Of a stretch of 64,000 bases of DNA, positions 49,620-63,600 are shown in pieces (position 1 is the first letter of the stretch; each line of letters starts with the position of its first letter). The stretch spans positions 89,474,001 through 89,538,000 of the forward strand of contig JAZBRS010000020.1 of NCBI GenBank assembly GCA_037176725.1. The letters run 5' to 3'. The notes under the pieces were generated by a model. That model had not been told where the DNA came from and did not search any database. It saw only the letters and a program-made list of their open reading frames with translations. The DNA comes from Posidonia oceanica (Eukaryota; Streptophyta; Magnoliopsida; Alismatales; Posidoniaceae). The position numbers and the translations under genes are program-made.

Positions 49620-52600
49620 GTCCTCAAATTAAGGAAGCTAGCTAACAAACAGACGTGACTTCGAAAAGGCACACAAAGGCGTTCGTCCTCAAATTACGGA
49701 AGCGAGCAAACACGACAACGATAGGGCATGTAAGGGCTTGTCCTCAAAATAATGAAGCAAGCAAACAAACAGACGTGACCTCGAAAACGCACGCAAAGGC
49801 GCTTATCCTCAAATTACGGAAGCGAGCAAACTTGACCACAACGGGGCATGTAAGGGCTTGTCCTCAAAATAAGGAAGTAAGCAAACAAACAGACGTGACT
49901 TCAGGAAGGCACATATTGGCGCTCGTCCTCAGATTTTGGAAGCGAGCAAACATGACCACAATGGGGCATGGAAGGGCTTGTCCTCTAATAAAGGAAGCAT
50001 GCAAACAATTAGATGTGACTTCGAAAAGGCTCGCAAAGGTGCTTGTCCACAAATTATGGAAGCGAGTAGACCTGACCACGAAGGGGCATGTAAGGGCTTA
50101 TCCACAAATTAAGGAAGTAGGCAAACGAACAGACGTGACTTCGAAAAGGCACGCAAATTCAATCGTCCTAAAATTATGGAGGCGAGCAAACATGACTCAA
50201 ATGGTGCATATACGGGTTTGTCGTCAAATTAAGGTAGCAAGCAAACAAACAGACGTGACTTCGAAATGGGACGCAATGGCGCTCGTACTCAAATTAACGA
50301 AGTGAGCAAACATGACCACGAAGGGACACGTAAGGGCTTCTCCTCAAAGTAAGGAAGCAAGCAAACAAACAGACGTGACTTCGAGATTGCACGCAAAGGT
50401 GCTCGTCCTCAAATTAAGGAAGCGAGCAAACATGACAACAAAGTGGCATGTATGGGCTTGTCCTCTAATTAAGAAAGCAAGAAAACAAACAGACGTGACT
50501 TCGAGAAGGCACGCAACGGCGCTCGTCCAAAAATTATGGAATCGAGCAAACTTGACAACGAAGGGGAATGTAAGGGCTTGTCCTCAAATTAAGGAAGCAA
50601 GCAAACAAGCAGACGTGACTTCGAAAAGGCACGTAAAGGCGCTCGTCCTCAAATTAAGGAAGTGAGCAAACATTACCACGAAGGGGAATGTAAGGGCTTG
50701 TCCGCAAATTAAGGAAGGAAGCAAACAAACAGACGTGACTTCGTAAAGGCTCGCAAAGGCGCTCGTCCTCAAATTAAGGAAGCGAGCAAACAAGACCACG
50801 AAGGGGCATGTCCTCAAATTACGGAAGTTAGCAGACAAACGGACGTGACTTCGGAAAGGTACGCAAAAGCGCTCGTCCTCAAATTAAGAAAGCGAGCGAA
50901 CATGACCATGAACGGGCATATATGGGCTTGTCCTTAAATTAAGGAAGCATGCAAACAAACAGACGTGACTTCGAAAAGGGACACAAAGGCGCTCGTCCTC
51001 AAATTAAGGAAGCGAGCAAACGTGACCACGAAGGGACATGTAAGGGCTCGTCCTCAATGTAAGGAAGCAAGCAAACAAACAGACGTGACTTCGATAAAGC
51101 ACGCAAAGGTGCTCTTCCTCAAATTAAGGATGCGAGCAAACATGACCACGAAGTGGCATGTAAGGGCTTCTCCTCAAATTAAAGATGCAAGCAAACAAAC
51201 AGACGTGACTTCAAAACGGCACACATTGGCGCTTGTCCTCAAATTAAGGATGCGAGCAAACATGACTCCGAAGGGGCATGTAAGGGCTTGTCCACAAATT
51301 AACGAAGTAAGCGAACAAACAGACGAGATTTCGAAAAGGCACGCAAAGGCGCTCGTCCTCAAATTAAGGAAGCGAGCAAACATGACCACGAAGGGCAAGT
51401 AAGGGCTTGTCCTCAAAGTAAGGAAGTAAGCGAACAAACAGACGTGATTTCGAAATGGCACGCGAAGGCACTCGTCCTCAAATTAAGAAAGCGAGCAAAC
51501 ATGACCGCGAAGGGGCATGTAAGGGCTTGTCCTCAAATTAAGGAACTAAGAAAACCAACAGATGTGACTTCAAAGAGGCAAGCAAAGGCGCCCGTCCTCA
51601 AATTTAGGTTGCGAGCAAACGTGACTACGTAGGGGCATGTAAGGGGAGGTCCTCAAATAACGGAAGCAAGCAAATAAACAGACGTAACATTGAAAAGGCA
51701 TGCAAGGGTGCTCGTCCTCAAATTATGGAAGCGAGCAAACATGACCACGAAGGGGTTTGTACGGGCTTGTCCTCAAATCAAGGAAGGAAGCAAACAAACA
51801 GACGTGACTTCGAAATGGCATGCGAAGGCGCTCGTCCTCATATTAAGGAAGCGGGCAAACATGACCACGAAGGGGGCATGCATGGGCGTGTCCTCAAGTT
51901 ATGGATGCATGCAAACAAACAGACGTGACTTTGAAAAGGCACGCAAAGGCGCTCCTCCTCAAATTAAGGAAGCAAGCAAACATGACCATGAAGGGGCATG
52001 ATTGGGCTTGTCCTCAAATTAAGGAAACAAGCAAACAAATAGACGTGACTTCGGAAAGGCATGCAAAGACGCTCATCCTAAAATTGAGGAAGCGAGCAAA
52101 CATGACCACGAAGGAGCATGTAAGGGCTTGTCCTCAAATTAAGGCAGAAAGCAAACAAACAGACGTGACTTCGAAAAGGCACGCAAAGGTGCTCGTCCTC
52201 AAATTAAGGAAGCGAGCAAACACGACCACAAAGGGGCATGTAAGGGCATGTCCTCAAATTAAGCTTTCTAGCAAACAAACAGACGTGACTTCGAAAAGGC
52301 ACGAAAAGGCGCTCATCCTCAAATTTAGGAAGCGAGCACACATGACCACGAAGGGGCATGTAAGTGTCTCGTCCTAAAATTAAGGAAGCAAGCAAACAAA
52401 CAGACGTGACTTCAAAACGGCCCACATAGGCGCTCGTCCTCAAATTGGGGAAGCGAGCAAACAAGAGCACGACGGGGCATGTAAGGGCTTGTCCTCTAAT
52501 TAAGGAAGCATGCCAACAATCAGACATGACATCAAAAAGGTACGCAAAGGTGCTCGTCCTCAAATTTAGGAAGCGAGCAAATATGACGACGAAGGGGCAA

Positions 52601-55600
52601 GTATGCGCTTGTCCTCAAATTTAGGAAGCAAGCAAACAAACAGACGTGACTTCGAAAAGGCACGCAAAGGCGCTCATCCTCAAATTAAGGATGTGTGTAA
52701 ACATTACCACGATGGGGCACGTAAGAGCTTGTCCTCAAATTGAGGAAGCAAGCAAACAAACAGACGTGTCTTCGAAAAGGCTCACAAAGGTGCTCGTCCT
52801 CAAATTAAGGAAGCGAGCAAACTTGACCAAGAAGGAGCATGCAAGGGCTTGTCCTCAAATTATGGATGCGAGTAAACATTACCACGAAAGGGAAAGTAAT
52901 GGCTTGTCCTCAAATTAAGGAAGCAAGCAAACAAACAGACGGAACATCGAAAAGGCACGCAAAGGTGTTCGACCTCGAAGCAAGCAAACTTGACCACGAA
53001 GGGGCACGTAAGGGCTTGTCCTCAAATTAAGGAAGCAAGCAAACAAAAATACGTGACTTCGAAAACGCACGCAAAGGCGCTTGTCCTCAAATTAAGGAAG
53101 CGAGCAAACATGACCACGAAGGGGCCTACATGGGCTAGTCCTCAAATTAAGGAAGCAAGCAAACTAACGGACGTGACTTCGAAAAGGCACGCAAAGGCAC
53201 TCGTCCTCTAATTAAGGATGTGAGCAAACATGTCCATGAACGGGCTTGTAAGGGCTTGTCCTCAAATTACGGAAGCAAGCAAACAAAGAGATGTGACTTC
53301 GAAAAGGCATGCAAAGGCACTCGTCCTCAAATTAAGGAAGCGAGCAAACATGACCACGAAGGGGCATATAAGGGCTTGTCCTTAAATCAAGGAAGCATGC
53401 AAACAAACAGACGTGACTTCGGAAAGCCTTGCGAAGGCGCTCGTCCTCAAATTAAGGAAGCGAGCAAACATGACCACGAAGGGCATGTAAGGGCTCGTCC
53501 ACAAATTAAGAAAGCATGCAAACAAACAGACGTGCCTTCGAAAAGGTACGCAAAAGCGATCGTCCACAAATTAAGGAAGCGAGCAAACATGACCACGATG
53601 GGGCATGGTAGGGCTTGTCCTCTAATAAAGGAAGCATGCAAACAAAGAGATGTGACTTCGAAAAGGCTCGCAAAGGTGCTCGTCCTCAAATTAAGGAAGC
53701 GAGCAGACATGACCACGAAGGGGCATGTAATGGCTTATCCACAAATTAAGGAAGTAAGCTAATGAACATACATGACTTTGAAAAGGCAAGCAAATGCCAT
53801 CGTCCTAAAATTATGGAGGCGAGCAAACATGACCATGATGGTGCATATAAGGACTTGTCCTCAAATTATGGAAGCAAGCAAACAAACAGACGTAACTTCG
53901 AAATGGGATGCAATGGTGCTCGTCCTCAAATTAACGAAGCGAGCAAACATGACCACGAAGGGACACGTAAGGGCTTGTCCTCAAAGTATGGAAGCAAGCA
54001 AACAAACAGACGTGACTTCGAGAATGCACGCAAAGGTGCACCTCCTCACATTGAGGAAGCGAGCAAACATGACAACGAAGTGGCATGTAAGGGCTTGTCC
54101 TCTAATTAAGGAAGCAAGCAAACAAACAAACGTGACTTCGAAAAGGCATGCAATGGCGCTCGCCCTCAAATTAAGGAATCGAGCAAACATGACTACGAAG
54201 GGGCATGTAAGGGCTTGTCCTCATATTAAGGAAGCAAGCAAACAAATAGACATGAATTCGAAATGGCACGCGGAGGCGCTCGTCCTCAAATTAAGGATGT
54301 GAGCAAACTTGACCACGAAAGGGCATGTAAGTGCTCGTCCTCAAATTAAGGAAGCAAAGAAACAAACAGACGTGACTTCGAAAAGGCACGTAAAGGCGCT
54401 CGTCCTCAAATTAAGGAAGCGAGCAAACTTGACTACGGAGCGGCATGTAATGGCTTGTCCTCAAATTACAGAAGCAAGCAAACAAACAAACGTGTCTTCG
54501 AAAAGACACGCAAAGGCGCTCGTCCTCAAATTAAGGAAGCGAGCGAACATGACCACGAAGGGGCATGTAAGGGCTTGTCCTCAAATTAAGGATGGAAGCA
54601 AACAAACAGACGTGACTTCGAAAAGGCATGCAAAGGCACTCGTCCTCAAATTAACCACGATGGGGCATGTAAAGGATTGTCCTCAAATTAGGGAAGCAGG
54701 CAAACAAACAGACGTGACTTCGAGAATGCACGCAACGGCGCTCGTCCTCAAATTAAGGAAGCGAGTAAACATGACCACGAACGGGCAAGTATGGGCTTGT
54801 CCTCAAATAAATGAAGCACGCAAACAAATAGACGTGACTTCAAAAAGGCACGCAAAGGCGCTCGTCCTCAATTTAAGGAAGCGAGCAAACATGACCATGA
54901 AGGGGCATGTAAGGGCTACTCCTCAAATTAAGGAAGCAAGGAAACCAACGGACGTGACTTCGAAAAGGCACGCATAGGCGCTCATCCTCTAATTATGGAA
55001 CCGAGCAAACGTGACCATGAATGGGCATGTAGCGGCTTGTCCTCAAATTACGGTAGCTAGCGAACAAACAGACGTTACAACGAAAAGGCATGCAATGGTG
55101 CTCATCCTCGAAGCGTGCAAGCATGACCACGAATGGGCAAGTAAGTGCTTGTCCTCAAATTAAGGAAGCAAGCAAACAAACAGACGTGACTTCGAAAAGG
55201 CACGCAAAGGCGCTCGTCCTCAAATTAGGGAAGCGAGCAAACATGACCATGAAGGGGCCTGCTTGGCTTGTCCTCAAATTACGGGAGCAAGCAAACAGAC
55301 AGACGTCACTTCGAAATGGCACGCAAAGGCGCTCGTAATCTAATTATGGAAGCGAGCAAACAAGACCACGAAAGGGCTTGCAAAAACTTGTCCTCAAATT
55401 AAGGAAGCAAGCAAACAAACAGACGTGATTTCAAAATGGCACGCAGAGGCGCTCGTCCTCAAATTAAGGAAGCGAGCAAACATGACCATGAAGGGGCATG
55501 CAAGGGCTTGTCCTGAAATTAATGAAGCGTGCAAACAAACAGACGTGACTTCGAAAAGGCACGCAAAGGCGCTCATCCTCAAATTAAGGAAGCGAGCAAA

Positions 55601-57300
55601 CAAGACTACGATGGGGCATGGAAGGGCTAGTCCTCAAATTAAGGAAGCAAGCAAACAAACAGACGTGACTTCGAAAAGGCACGCAAAGGCGCTCGTCCTA
55701 AAATTGATGAAGCGAGGTAACATGACTACGAAGGGGCATGTAAGGGCCGGTCCTAATATTAAAGAAGCAAGCAGACAAACGGACGTGACTTCGAAAAGGC
55801 ATGCAAAAGCGCTCGTCCTCAAATTACGGAAGCGAGCGAACATGACCATAAATGGGAATGTAAGGGCTTGTCCTCAAATTATGAAAGCAAGCAAACAAAC
55901 AGACGTGACTTCGAAAAGGGATGCAAAAGCGCTCGTCCCCAAACTAAGCAAGCGAGCAAACATGACTACGAAGGGGCAAGTAAGGGCTCGTCTCCAAATT
56001 ATGGAAGCAAGCAGACAAACAGACGTGATTTCAAAAAGGCACGCAAAGGCACTCGTCCTCAAATTATGGAAGCGAGCAAACATGACCACGACAGGGCATG
56101 TCCTCAAATTAAGGAACCAAGCAAACAAACAGACGTGACATCGAAAAGGCACGCAAAGGCACTCGTCCTCAAATTTAGGAAGTGAGCAAACATGACATCG
56201 AATTGGCATGTAAGGGCTAGTCCTCAAATTAAGGAAGCAAGCCAACGAACAGACGTAACATCGAAAAGGCCCGCAAAGGCACTCGTCCTCAAATTATGGA
56301 AGCAAGCAAACGTGACCATGAAGGGGCATGTAAGGGCTTGTCCAAAAATTAAGGAAGCAAGCAAACAAACAGACGAAACTTCGAAAAGGCACGCAAAGGC
56401 ACTCGTCCTCAAATTAAGGAAGTGAGCAAACACGACCACGACGTGGCATGTTAGGGCTTGTCCTCAAATTGAGGAACCAAGCAAACAAACAGACGTGACT
56501 TCGAAAAGGCACGCAAAGGCACTCGTCCACAAATTTAGGAAGCGAGCAAACATGACTACGAATTGGCACGTAAGGGCTTGTCCCCAAATTAAGGAAGCAA
56601 GCAAACTAACAGACGTTACTTCGAAAAGGCACGCAAAGGCGCTCGTCCTCAAATTATGGAAGCGAGGAAACATGACCATGTAGGGGCATGTAAGGGCTTG
56701 GCCTCAAATTAAGGAAGCATGCAAACAAACAGACGTGACTTCAAAAAGGCACGCAGAGGCGCTCCTCCTCAACTTAAGGAAGCGAGCATACATGACCATA
56801 AAAGGGCAAGCAAGGGCTTGTCCTGAAATTAAGGAAGCATGCAAACAAACAGACGTGACTTCGAAACGGCACGCAAAGGCGCTCATACTGAAAATTCGGG
56901 AAGCGAGCAAACAAGACCATGATGGGGCATGGATGGGCTTCTCATCAAATAAAGGAAGGAAGCAAACAAACAGACGTGAATTCGATGAAGCACGCAAAGG
57001 TGCTCATCCTCAAATTAAGGATGCGAGCAAACATGACCACAAAGGGGCATGTAAGGGCTTCTCCTTAAATTAAGGAAGCAAGTCAAGAAACAGACGTGAC
57101 TTCGAAACGGCACGCAATGGTGCTAGTCCACAAATTACGGATGCAAGCAAACATGACTCCGAAGGGGCTTGTATGGGCTTGTCCTCAAATTAAGGAAGTA
57201 AGCAAACAAACAGACGAGATTTCGAAAAGGCACTCAAAGGCGCTCATACTCAAATTAAGGAAGCGAGCAGACATGACCACGAAGGGGCATGTAAAGGCTT
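49620..57300 (+). repeat. 7.7-kb higher-order repeat, copy 2 (7,681 bp)
   Basis: Adjacent copy of the preceding block in the same orientation. The 28-bp length difference is spread over small indels, including a 10-bp deletion at about 50,810, a one-base insertion in GAAGGGGGCATGC (51,880) and loss of part of a unit near 54,645, where CCTCAAATT runs straight into AACCACGATGGG. After 57,300 the array continues with the 19.5-20.5 kb type rather than a third copy. Confidence 0.87.
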
Positions 57301-58382
57301 GTCCTCAAATTAAGGAAGTAAGTGAACAAACAGACGAGATTTTGAAAAAGCACGCAAAGGCGCTCGTCCTCAAATTTAGGAAGCGAACAAACATGACCGT
57401 GAAGGGGCATGTAAGGGCTTGTCCACAAATTAAGGAACTAAGAAAACAAACAGACGTGACTTCGAAGAGGCAGGCAAAGGCGCCCATCCTCAAATTTAGG
57501 ATGCAAGCAAACCTGACTACGAAGGGGCATGTAAGGGTAGGTTCTCAAATAACGGAAGCAAGCAAATAAACAGACGTAACTTTGAAAAGGCATGCAAGGG
57601 TGCTCGTCCTCAAATTATGGAAGCGAGCAAACATGACCACGAAGGGGTATGTACGGGCTTGTCCTCAAATTAAGGAAGGAAGCAAACAGACAGACGTGAC
57701 TTCGAAAAGGCATGCGAAGGCGCTCGTCCTCATATTAAGGAAGTGGGCAAACATGACCACGAAGGGGAATGCAATGGCGTGTCCTCAAGTTAAGGAAGCA
57801 AGCAAACAAACAGACGTGACTTCGAAAAGGCACGCAAAGGCGCTCATCCTCAAATTAAGGAAGCGAGCAAACATGACCATGAAGGGGCATGTTTGGGCGT
57901 GTCCTCAAATTAAGGAAATTAGCAAACAAACATACGTGACTTCGGAAAGCCACGCAAAGACGCTCGTCCTAAAATTGAGAAAGCGAGCAAACATGACCAC
58001 GAAGGAGCATGTAAGGGCTTGTCCTCAAATTAAGGAAGGAAGCAAACAAACAAACGTGACTTCGAAAAGGCACACAAAGACGCTCGTCCTCAAATTACGG
58101 AAGCAAGCAAACACAACCACGAAGGGGCATGTAAGGGCTTGTCCTCAAATTAAGCTTGCTAGCAAACAAACAGACGTGACTTCGAAAAGGCACGAAAAGG
58201 CGCTCATCCTCAAATTTAGGAAGCGAGCACACATGACCACGAAAGGGCATGTAAGTGTCTTGTCCTGAAATTAAGGAAGCAAGCAAACAAACAGACGTGA
58301 CTTCGAAAAGGCACGCAAAGGCGCTCGTCCACAAATTAAGGATGTGAGCAAACATCACCACGAAGGGGCATGTAAGGGCTTG
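57301..58382 (+). repeat. Block shared with 19,551-20,632
   Basis: Continues the 37,750-bp offset match that begins at about 57,071. Contains GAAAACAAACAGACG, CAGACGTAACTTTG (57,571) and GTGTCTTGTCCTG (near 58,255). Toward the end it departs from the 20.5-kb copy: the A half at 58,300 is GACTTCGAAAAGGCACGC instead of GACTTCAAAACGGCACAC. Confidence 0.75.
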
Positions 58383-60600
58383 TCCTCAAATTAAGGAAGC
58401 GAGCAAACAAACAGACGTGACTTCGAAAAGGCTCGCAAAGGCACTTGTCCTCAAATTAAGGAAGCGAGCAAACATGACCAAGAAGGGGCACGTAAGGGCT
58501 TGTTCGTTAAATTTCGGATGCGAGCAAACCTGACCACGAATAGGAATGTAACGGCTTGTCCTCAAATTAAGGAAGCAAGCAAACAAACAGACGTAACATC
58601 AAAAAGGCACACAAAGATGTTCGTCCTTGAAGCGAGCAAACTTCACCATGAAGGGGCATGCAAGGTCTTTTCCTCAAATTAAGGAAGCAAGCAAAGAAAA
58701 ATACGTGACTTCGAAAACACACGCAAAGGCACTCGTCCTCAAATTAAGGAAGCGAGCAAACATGACCACGAAGGGGCCTGTAAGGGCTACTCCTCAAATT
58801 ATGAAAGCTAGCAAACTAACAGACGTGACTTCGAAAAGGCACGCAAAGGCGCTCGTCCTCAAATTAAGGATGCAAGCAAACATGTCCACGAAGGGGCTTG
58901 TAAGGGCTTGTCCTCAAATTACGGAAGCATGCAAACAAACAGATGTGACTTCGAAAAGGCATGCAAAGGCACTCGTCCTCACATTATGGAAGCGAGCAAA
59001 CATGACCATGAAGGGGCACATTAGGGCTTGTCCTCAAATTATGGAAGCAAGCAAACAAACAGATGTGACTTCGAAAAGGCATGCAAAGGCACTCGTCCTC
59101 ACATTAAGGAAGCGAGCAAACATGACCATGAAGGGGCACATTAGGGCATGTCCTTAAATCAAGGAAGCATGCAAACAAACAGATGTGACTTCGGAAAGCC
59201 ATGCGAAGGCGCTCGTCCTCAAATTATGGAAGCGAGCAAACATGAACCCGAAGGGGCATGTAAGGACTCGTCCACAAATTAAGGAAGCAAGCAAACAAAC
59301 AGACGTGACTTCGAAAAGCCACGCAAAGGCGCTCGTCCTCAAATTAAGGAAGCGAGCAAACTTGACCACAAAGGGGCATGTAAGGGCTTGTCCTCAAAAT
59401 AAGGAAGCAAGTAAACAAACAGACATGACATCGAGAAGGCACGCAAAGGAGCTCGTCCTCAAATTTTGGAAGCAAGCAACATGACCACGATGGGGCATGG
59501 AAGGGCTTGTCCACTAATAAAGGAAGCATGCAAACAAATAGATGTGACTTCGACAAGCCTCGCAGAAGTGCCCGTCCTCAAATTAAGGAAGTGAGAAGAC
59601 TTGACCACGATGGGGCATGCAAGGGCTTATCCTCAAGTTTTGGAAGTAAGCTAACAGACATACGTGACTTCGAAACGACAAGCAGATGCCACCATCCTAA
59701 AATTTAGGAGGCAAGCAACCATGACCACGAAGGGGCATATAAGGGCTTGTCCTCAAATTAAGGAATCAAGCAAGCAAACAGACGTGTCTTCGAAATGGGA
59801 CGCAATGGCGCTAGTCCTCAAATTAACGAAGCGAGCAAACATGACCACGAAGGGACATGTAAGGGCTTGTCCTCAAATTAAGGAAGCAAGCAAACAAACA
59901 GACGTGACTTTGAGAATGCATGCAAAGGTGCTCGTCCTCAAATTAAGGAAGTGAGCAAACATGACAACAAAGGAGCATGTAAGAGTCTATCCTCAAATTA
60001 TGGAAGCAAGCAAACAAACAGATGTGAATTCGAAATGGCACGCAATGGCGCTCGGCCTCAAATTTAGGAAGCGAGCAAACAAGACCACGACGGGCATATA
60101 ATGGCTTGTCCATAAATTAAAGAAGCAAGCAAACAAACAGACGTGACTTCGAAAAGGCACGCAATGGTGCTCGTCCTCAAATTAAGGAAGCGAGCAAACA
60201 TGACCACGAAGGGGCATGTAAGGACTTGTCCTCAAATTAAGGAAGCAAGCAAACAAACAGACGTGACTTCAAAATGGCACGCAAGGGTGCTCGTCCTCAA
60301 ATTAAGGAAGCGAGCAAACTTGACCCCAAAGTGGCAAGTAAGGGCTTGTCCTCAAAATAACGAAGCAAGCAAACAAACAGATGTGACTTCGAGAAGGCTC
60401 GCAAAGGCGCTGATCCACAAATTTTGGAAGCGAGCAAACATGTCCACGATGGGGCATCGATGGGCTCGTCCTCAAATTAAGGAAGCAAGCAAATAAACAG
60501 ACGTGACTTCGAAAAGGCCGCAAAGGTACTCGTCCTCAAATTAAGGAAGTGAGTAAACGTTACCACGAAGGGGCATGTAAGGGCTTGTCCTCAAAAAACC
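58383..60600 (+). repeat. Block shared with 21.76-23.87 kb
   Basis: Offset 36,623, stepping to 36,743 and back by single units. Carries the 8-bp-deleted B half at 58,622, preceded by an extra B half at about 58,507. It lacks the 1,128-bp tandem duplication of its partner but has its own one-unit duplication at 58,921-59,160. Confidence 0.77.
58921..59160 (+). repeat. Local one-unit duplication
   Basis: Units 58,921-59,040 and 59,041-59,160 share GATGTGACTTCG, CATGCAAAGGCACTCG, CCTCACATTA and GGGGCACATTAGGGC and differ at only a few positions. The partner region at 22.3-22.4 kb has one such unit, so this is a recent single-unit gain here. Confidence 0.8.
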
Positions 60601-63600
60601 GAAGCAAGCAAACAAACAGACGTGACTTCGAAAAGGGACACAAATGCACTCGTCCTCAAATTATGGAAGCGAGCAAACTTGACCACGAAGGGACATGTAA
60701 GGGCTCGTCCTCAATTTAAGGAAGCAAGCAAACAAACAGACGTGACTTCGATAAAGCACGCAAAGGTGCTCGTCCTCAAATTAAGGATGCGAGCAAACAT
60801 GACCACGAAGGGGCATGTAAGGGCTTGTCCTCAAATTAAAGATGCAAGCAAACAAACAGACGTGACTTCGAAACGACACACATTGGCGCTTGTCCTCAAA
60901 TTAAGGATGCGAGCAAAAGTGACTCCGAAGGGGCATGTATGGGCTTGTCCTCAAATTATGGAAGTAAGCAAACAAACAGACAAGATTTCGAAAAGGCACG
61001 CAAAGGCGCTCGTCCTCAAATTTAGGAAGCGAGCAAACATGACCGCGAAGGGGAATGTAAGGGCTTGTCCTCAAATTAAGGAAGTAAGCGAACAAACAGA
61101 CGTGATTTCGAAAAAGCACGCAAAGGCGCTCGTCCTCAAATTAAGGAAGTGAGCAAACAAGACCATGAAGGGGCATGTTTGGGCTTGTCCTCAAATTAAG
61201 GAAACAAGCAAACACACAGACGTGACTTCGGAAAGGCACGCAAAGACGCACGTCCTAAAATTGAGGAAGCAAGCAAACATGACCACGAAGGAGCATGTAA
61301 GGGCTTGACCTCAAATTATGGAAGGAAGCAAACAAACAGACGTGACTTCGAAAAGGCACGCAAAGGCGCTCGTCCTCAAATTAAGGAAGCGAACAAACAT
61401 GACCACGAAGGGGCATGTAAGGGCTTATCCTCAAATTAAGGTTGCATGCAAACAAACAGACGAGAAGTCGAAAAGGCACGAAAAGGCGCTCATCCTCAAA
61501 TTTATGAAGTGAGCAAACATGACCACGAAGGGGCATGTAATTTTCTTGTCCCGAAATTAAGGAAGCAAGTAAACAAACAGACGTGACTTCAAAAAGGAAC
61601 GCAAAGGCGCTCGTCCTCAAATTGGGGAAGCGAGCAAACAAGAGCACGACAGGGCATGTAAGGGCTTCTCCTCAAATTGAGGAAGCAAGCCAACAATCAG
61701 ACGTGACCTCGAAATGGTACGCAAAGGTGCTCGTCCTCAAATTAAGGCTGCGAGCAAACATGACGACGATGGGGCAAGTAAGGGCTTGTCCTCAAATTAA
61801 GGAAGCAAGCAAACAAACGGACGTGACATCGAAAAGGCACGCAAAGGCGCTCGTCCTCAAATTAAGGATGTGAACAAACATTACCACGACAGGACAAGTA
61901 AGGGCTTGTCCTCAAATTAAGGAAGCGAGCAAACAAACAGACGTGACTTCGGAGAGGCTCGCAAAGGCGCTCGTCCTCAAATTAAGGAAGCGAGCAAACA
62001 TGACCAAGAAGGGGCATGTAAGGTCTTGTCCTTAAATTGTGGATGCGAGCAAACATGACCACGAAAGGGAATGTAACGGCTTGTCCTCAAATTAAGGAAG
62101 CAAGCAAACAAATAGACGTAACATCGAAAAGGCACGCAAAGATGTTTGTCCTCGAAGCGAGCAAACTTGACCACGAAGGGGCATGTAAGGGCTTGTCCTC
62201 AAATTAGGGAAGCGAGCAAACTAAAATATGTGACTTCGAAAACGCACGCAATGGCGCTCGTCCTCAAATTAAGGAAGCGAGCAAACGTGACCTTGAAGGG
62301 TCCTGCAGGGGCTACTCCTCAAATTAAGGAAGCAAGCAAACTAACGGACGTGACTTCGAAAAGGCACGCAAAGGCGCTCGTCCTCAAATTAAGGATGCGA
62401 GCAAACATGTCCATGAAGGGGCTTGTATGGGCTTGTCCTCAAGTTACGGAAGCATGCAAACAAAAAGTTGTGACTTCGAAAAGGCATGCGAAGGCACTCG
62501 TCCTCAAATTAAGGAAGCGAGCAAACATGACCATGAAGGGGCACAAATGGGCTTGTCCTTAAATCAAGGAAGCATGCAAACTAACAGACGTGACTTCGGA
62601 AAGCCATGCGAAGGCGCTCGTCCTCAAATTATGGAAGCGAGCAAACATGACCACGAAGGGGCTTGTAAGGGCTCGTCCACAAATTAAGGAAGAAGCAAAC
62701 AAACTGACGTGACTTCGAAAAGGTACGTAAAGGCGCTCGTCCTCAAATTTAGGAAGCTAGCAAACATGACCACAATGGGGCATGTAAGGGCTTGTCCTCA
62801 AATTAAGGATGCAAAGAAACAAACAGACGTGACTTCGAAAAGGCACGCAAAGGCGCTTGTCCTCAAAATAAGGAAGCGAGCAAACATGACCACAAAGGGG
62901 CAAGTAAGGGCTTGTCCTCGAAATAAGGAAGCAAGCAAACAAACAGACGTGACATCGAGAAGGCACGCAAAGGCGCTCATTCTCAAATTTTGGAAGCGAG
63001 CAAACAAGTCCACGATGGGGCATGGAAGGGCTTGTCCTCTATTAATGGAAGCATGCAAACAAATTGACGTGACTTCATAGAGGCTCGCAAAGGTGCTCGT
63101 CCTGAAATTAAGGAAGCGAACAGACATGACCAAGAAGGGGCATGTAAGGGCATATCCTCAAATTAAGGAAGAAAGCAAATGAAGAGACGTGACTTCGAAA
63201 AGGCACGCAAATGCCATCGTCCTAAAATTAAGGAGGCGAGCAAACATGACTAGGAATGTGCATATAATGGCATGTTCTCAAATTATGGAAGCAAGCAAAC
63301 AAACTGACGTGACTTCGAAATGGGATGCATTGGCACTCGTCCTCAAATTAACAAAGTGAGCAAACATGACCACGAAGGGACATGTAAGGGCATGTCCTCA
63401 AATTAAGGAAGCAAGCAAACAAACAGACGTGACATCGAAATGGCACGCAAAGGCACTCGTTCTCAAATCAAGGAAGCGAGCAAACATTACCATGAAGGGG
63501 CATGCTAGGGCTTGTCCTCAACTAACAGAAGCATGCAAACAAACAGGCGTAACTTCGAGAAGGCACACAAAGGCGTTCGTCCTCAAATTATGAAATCGAG

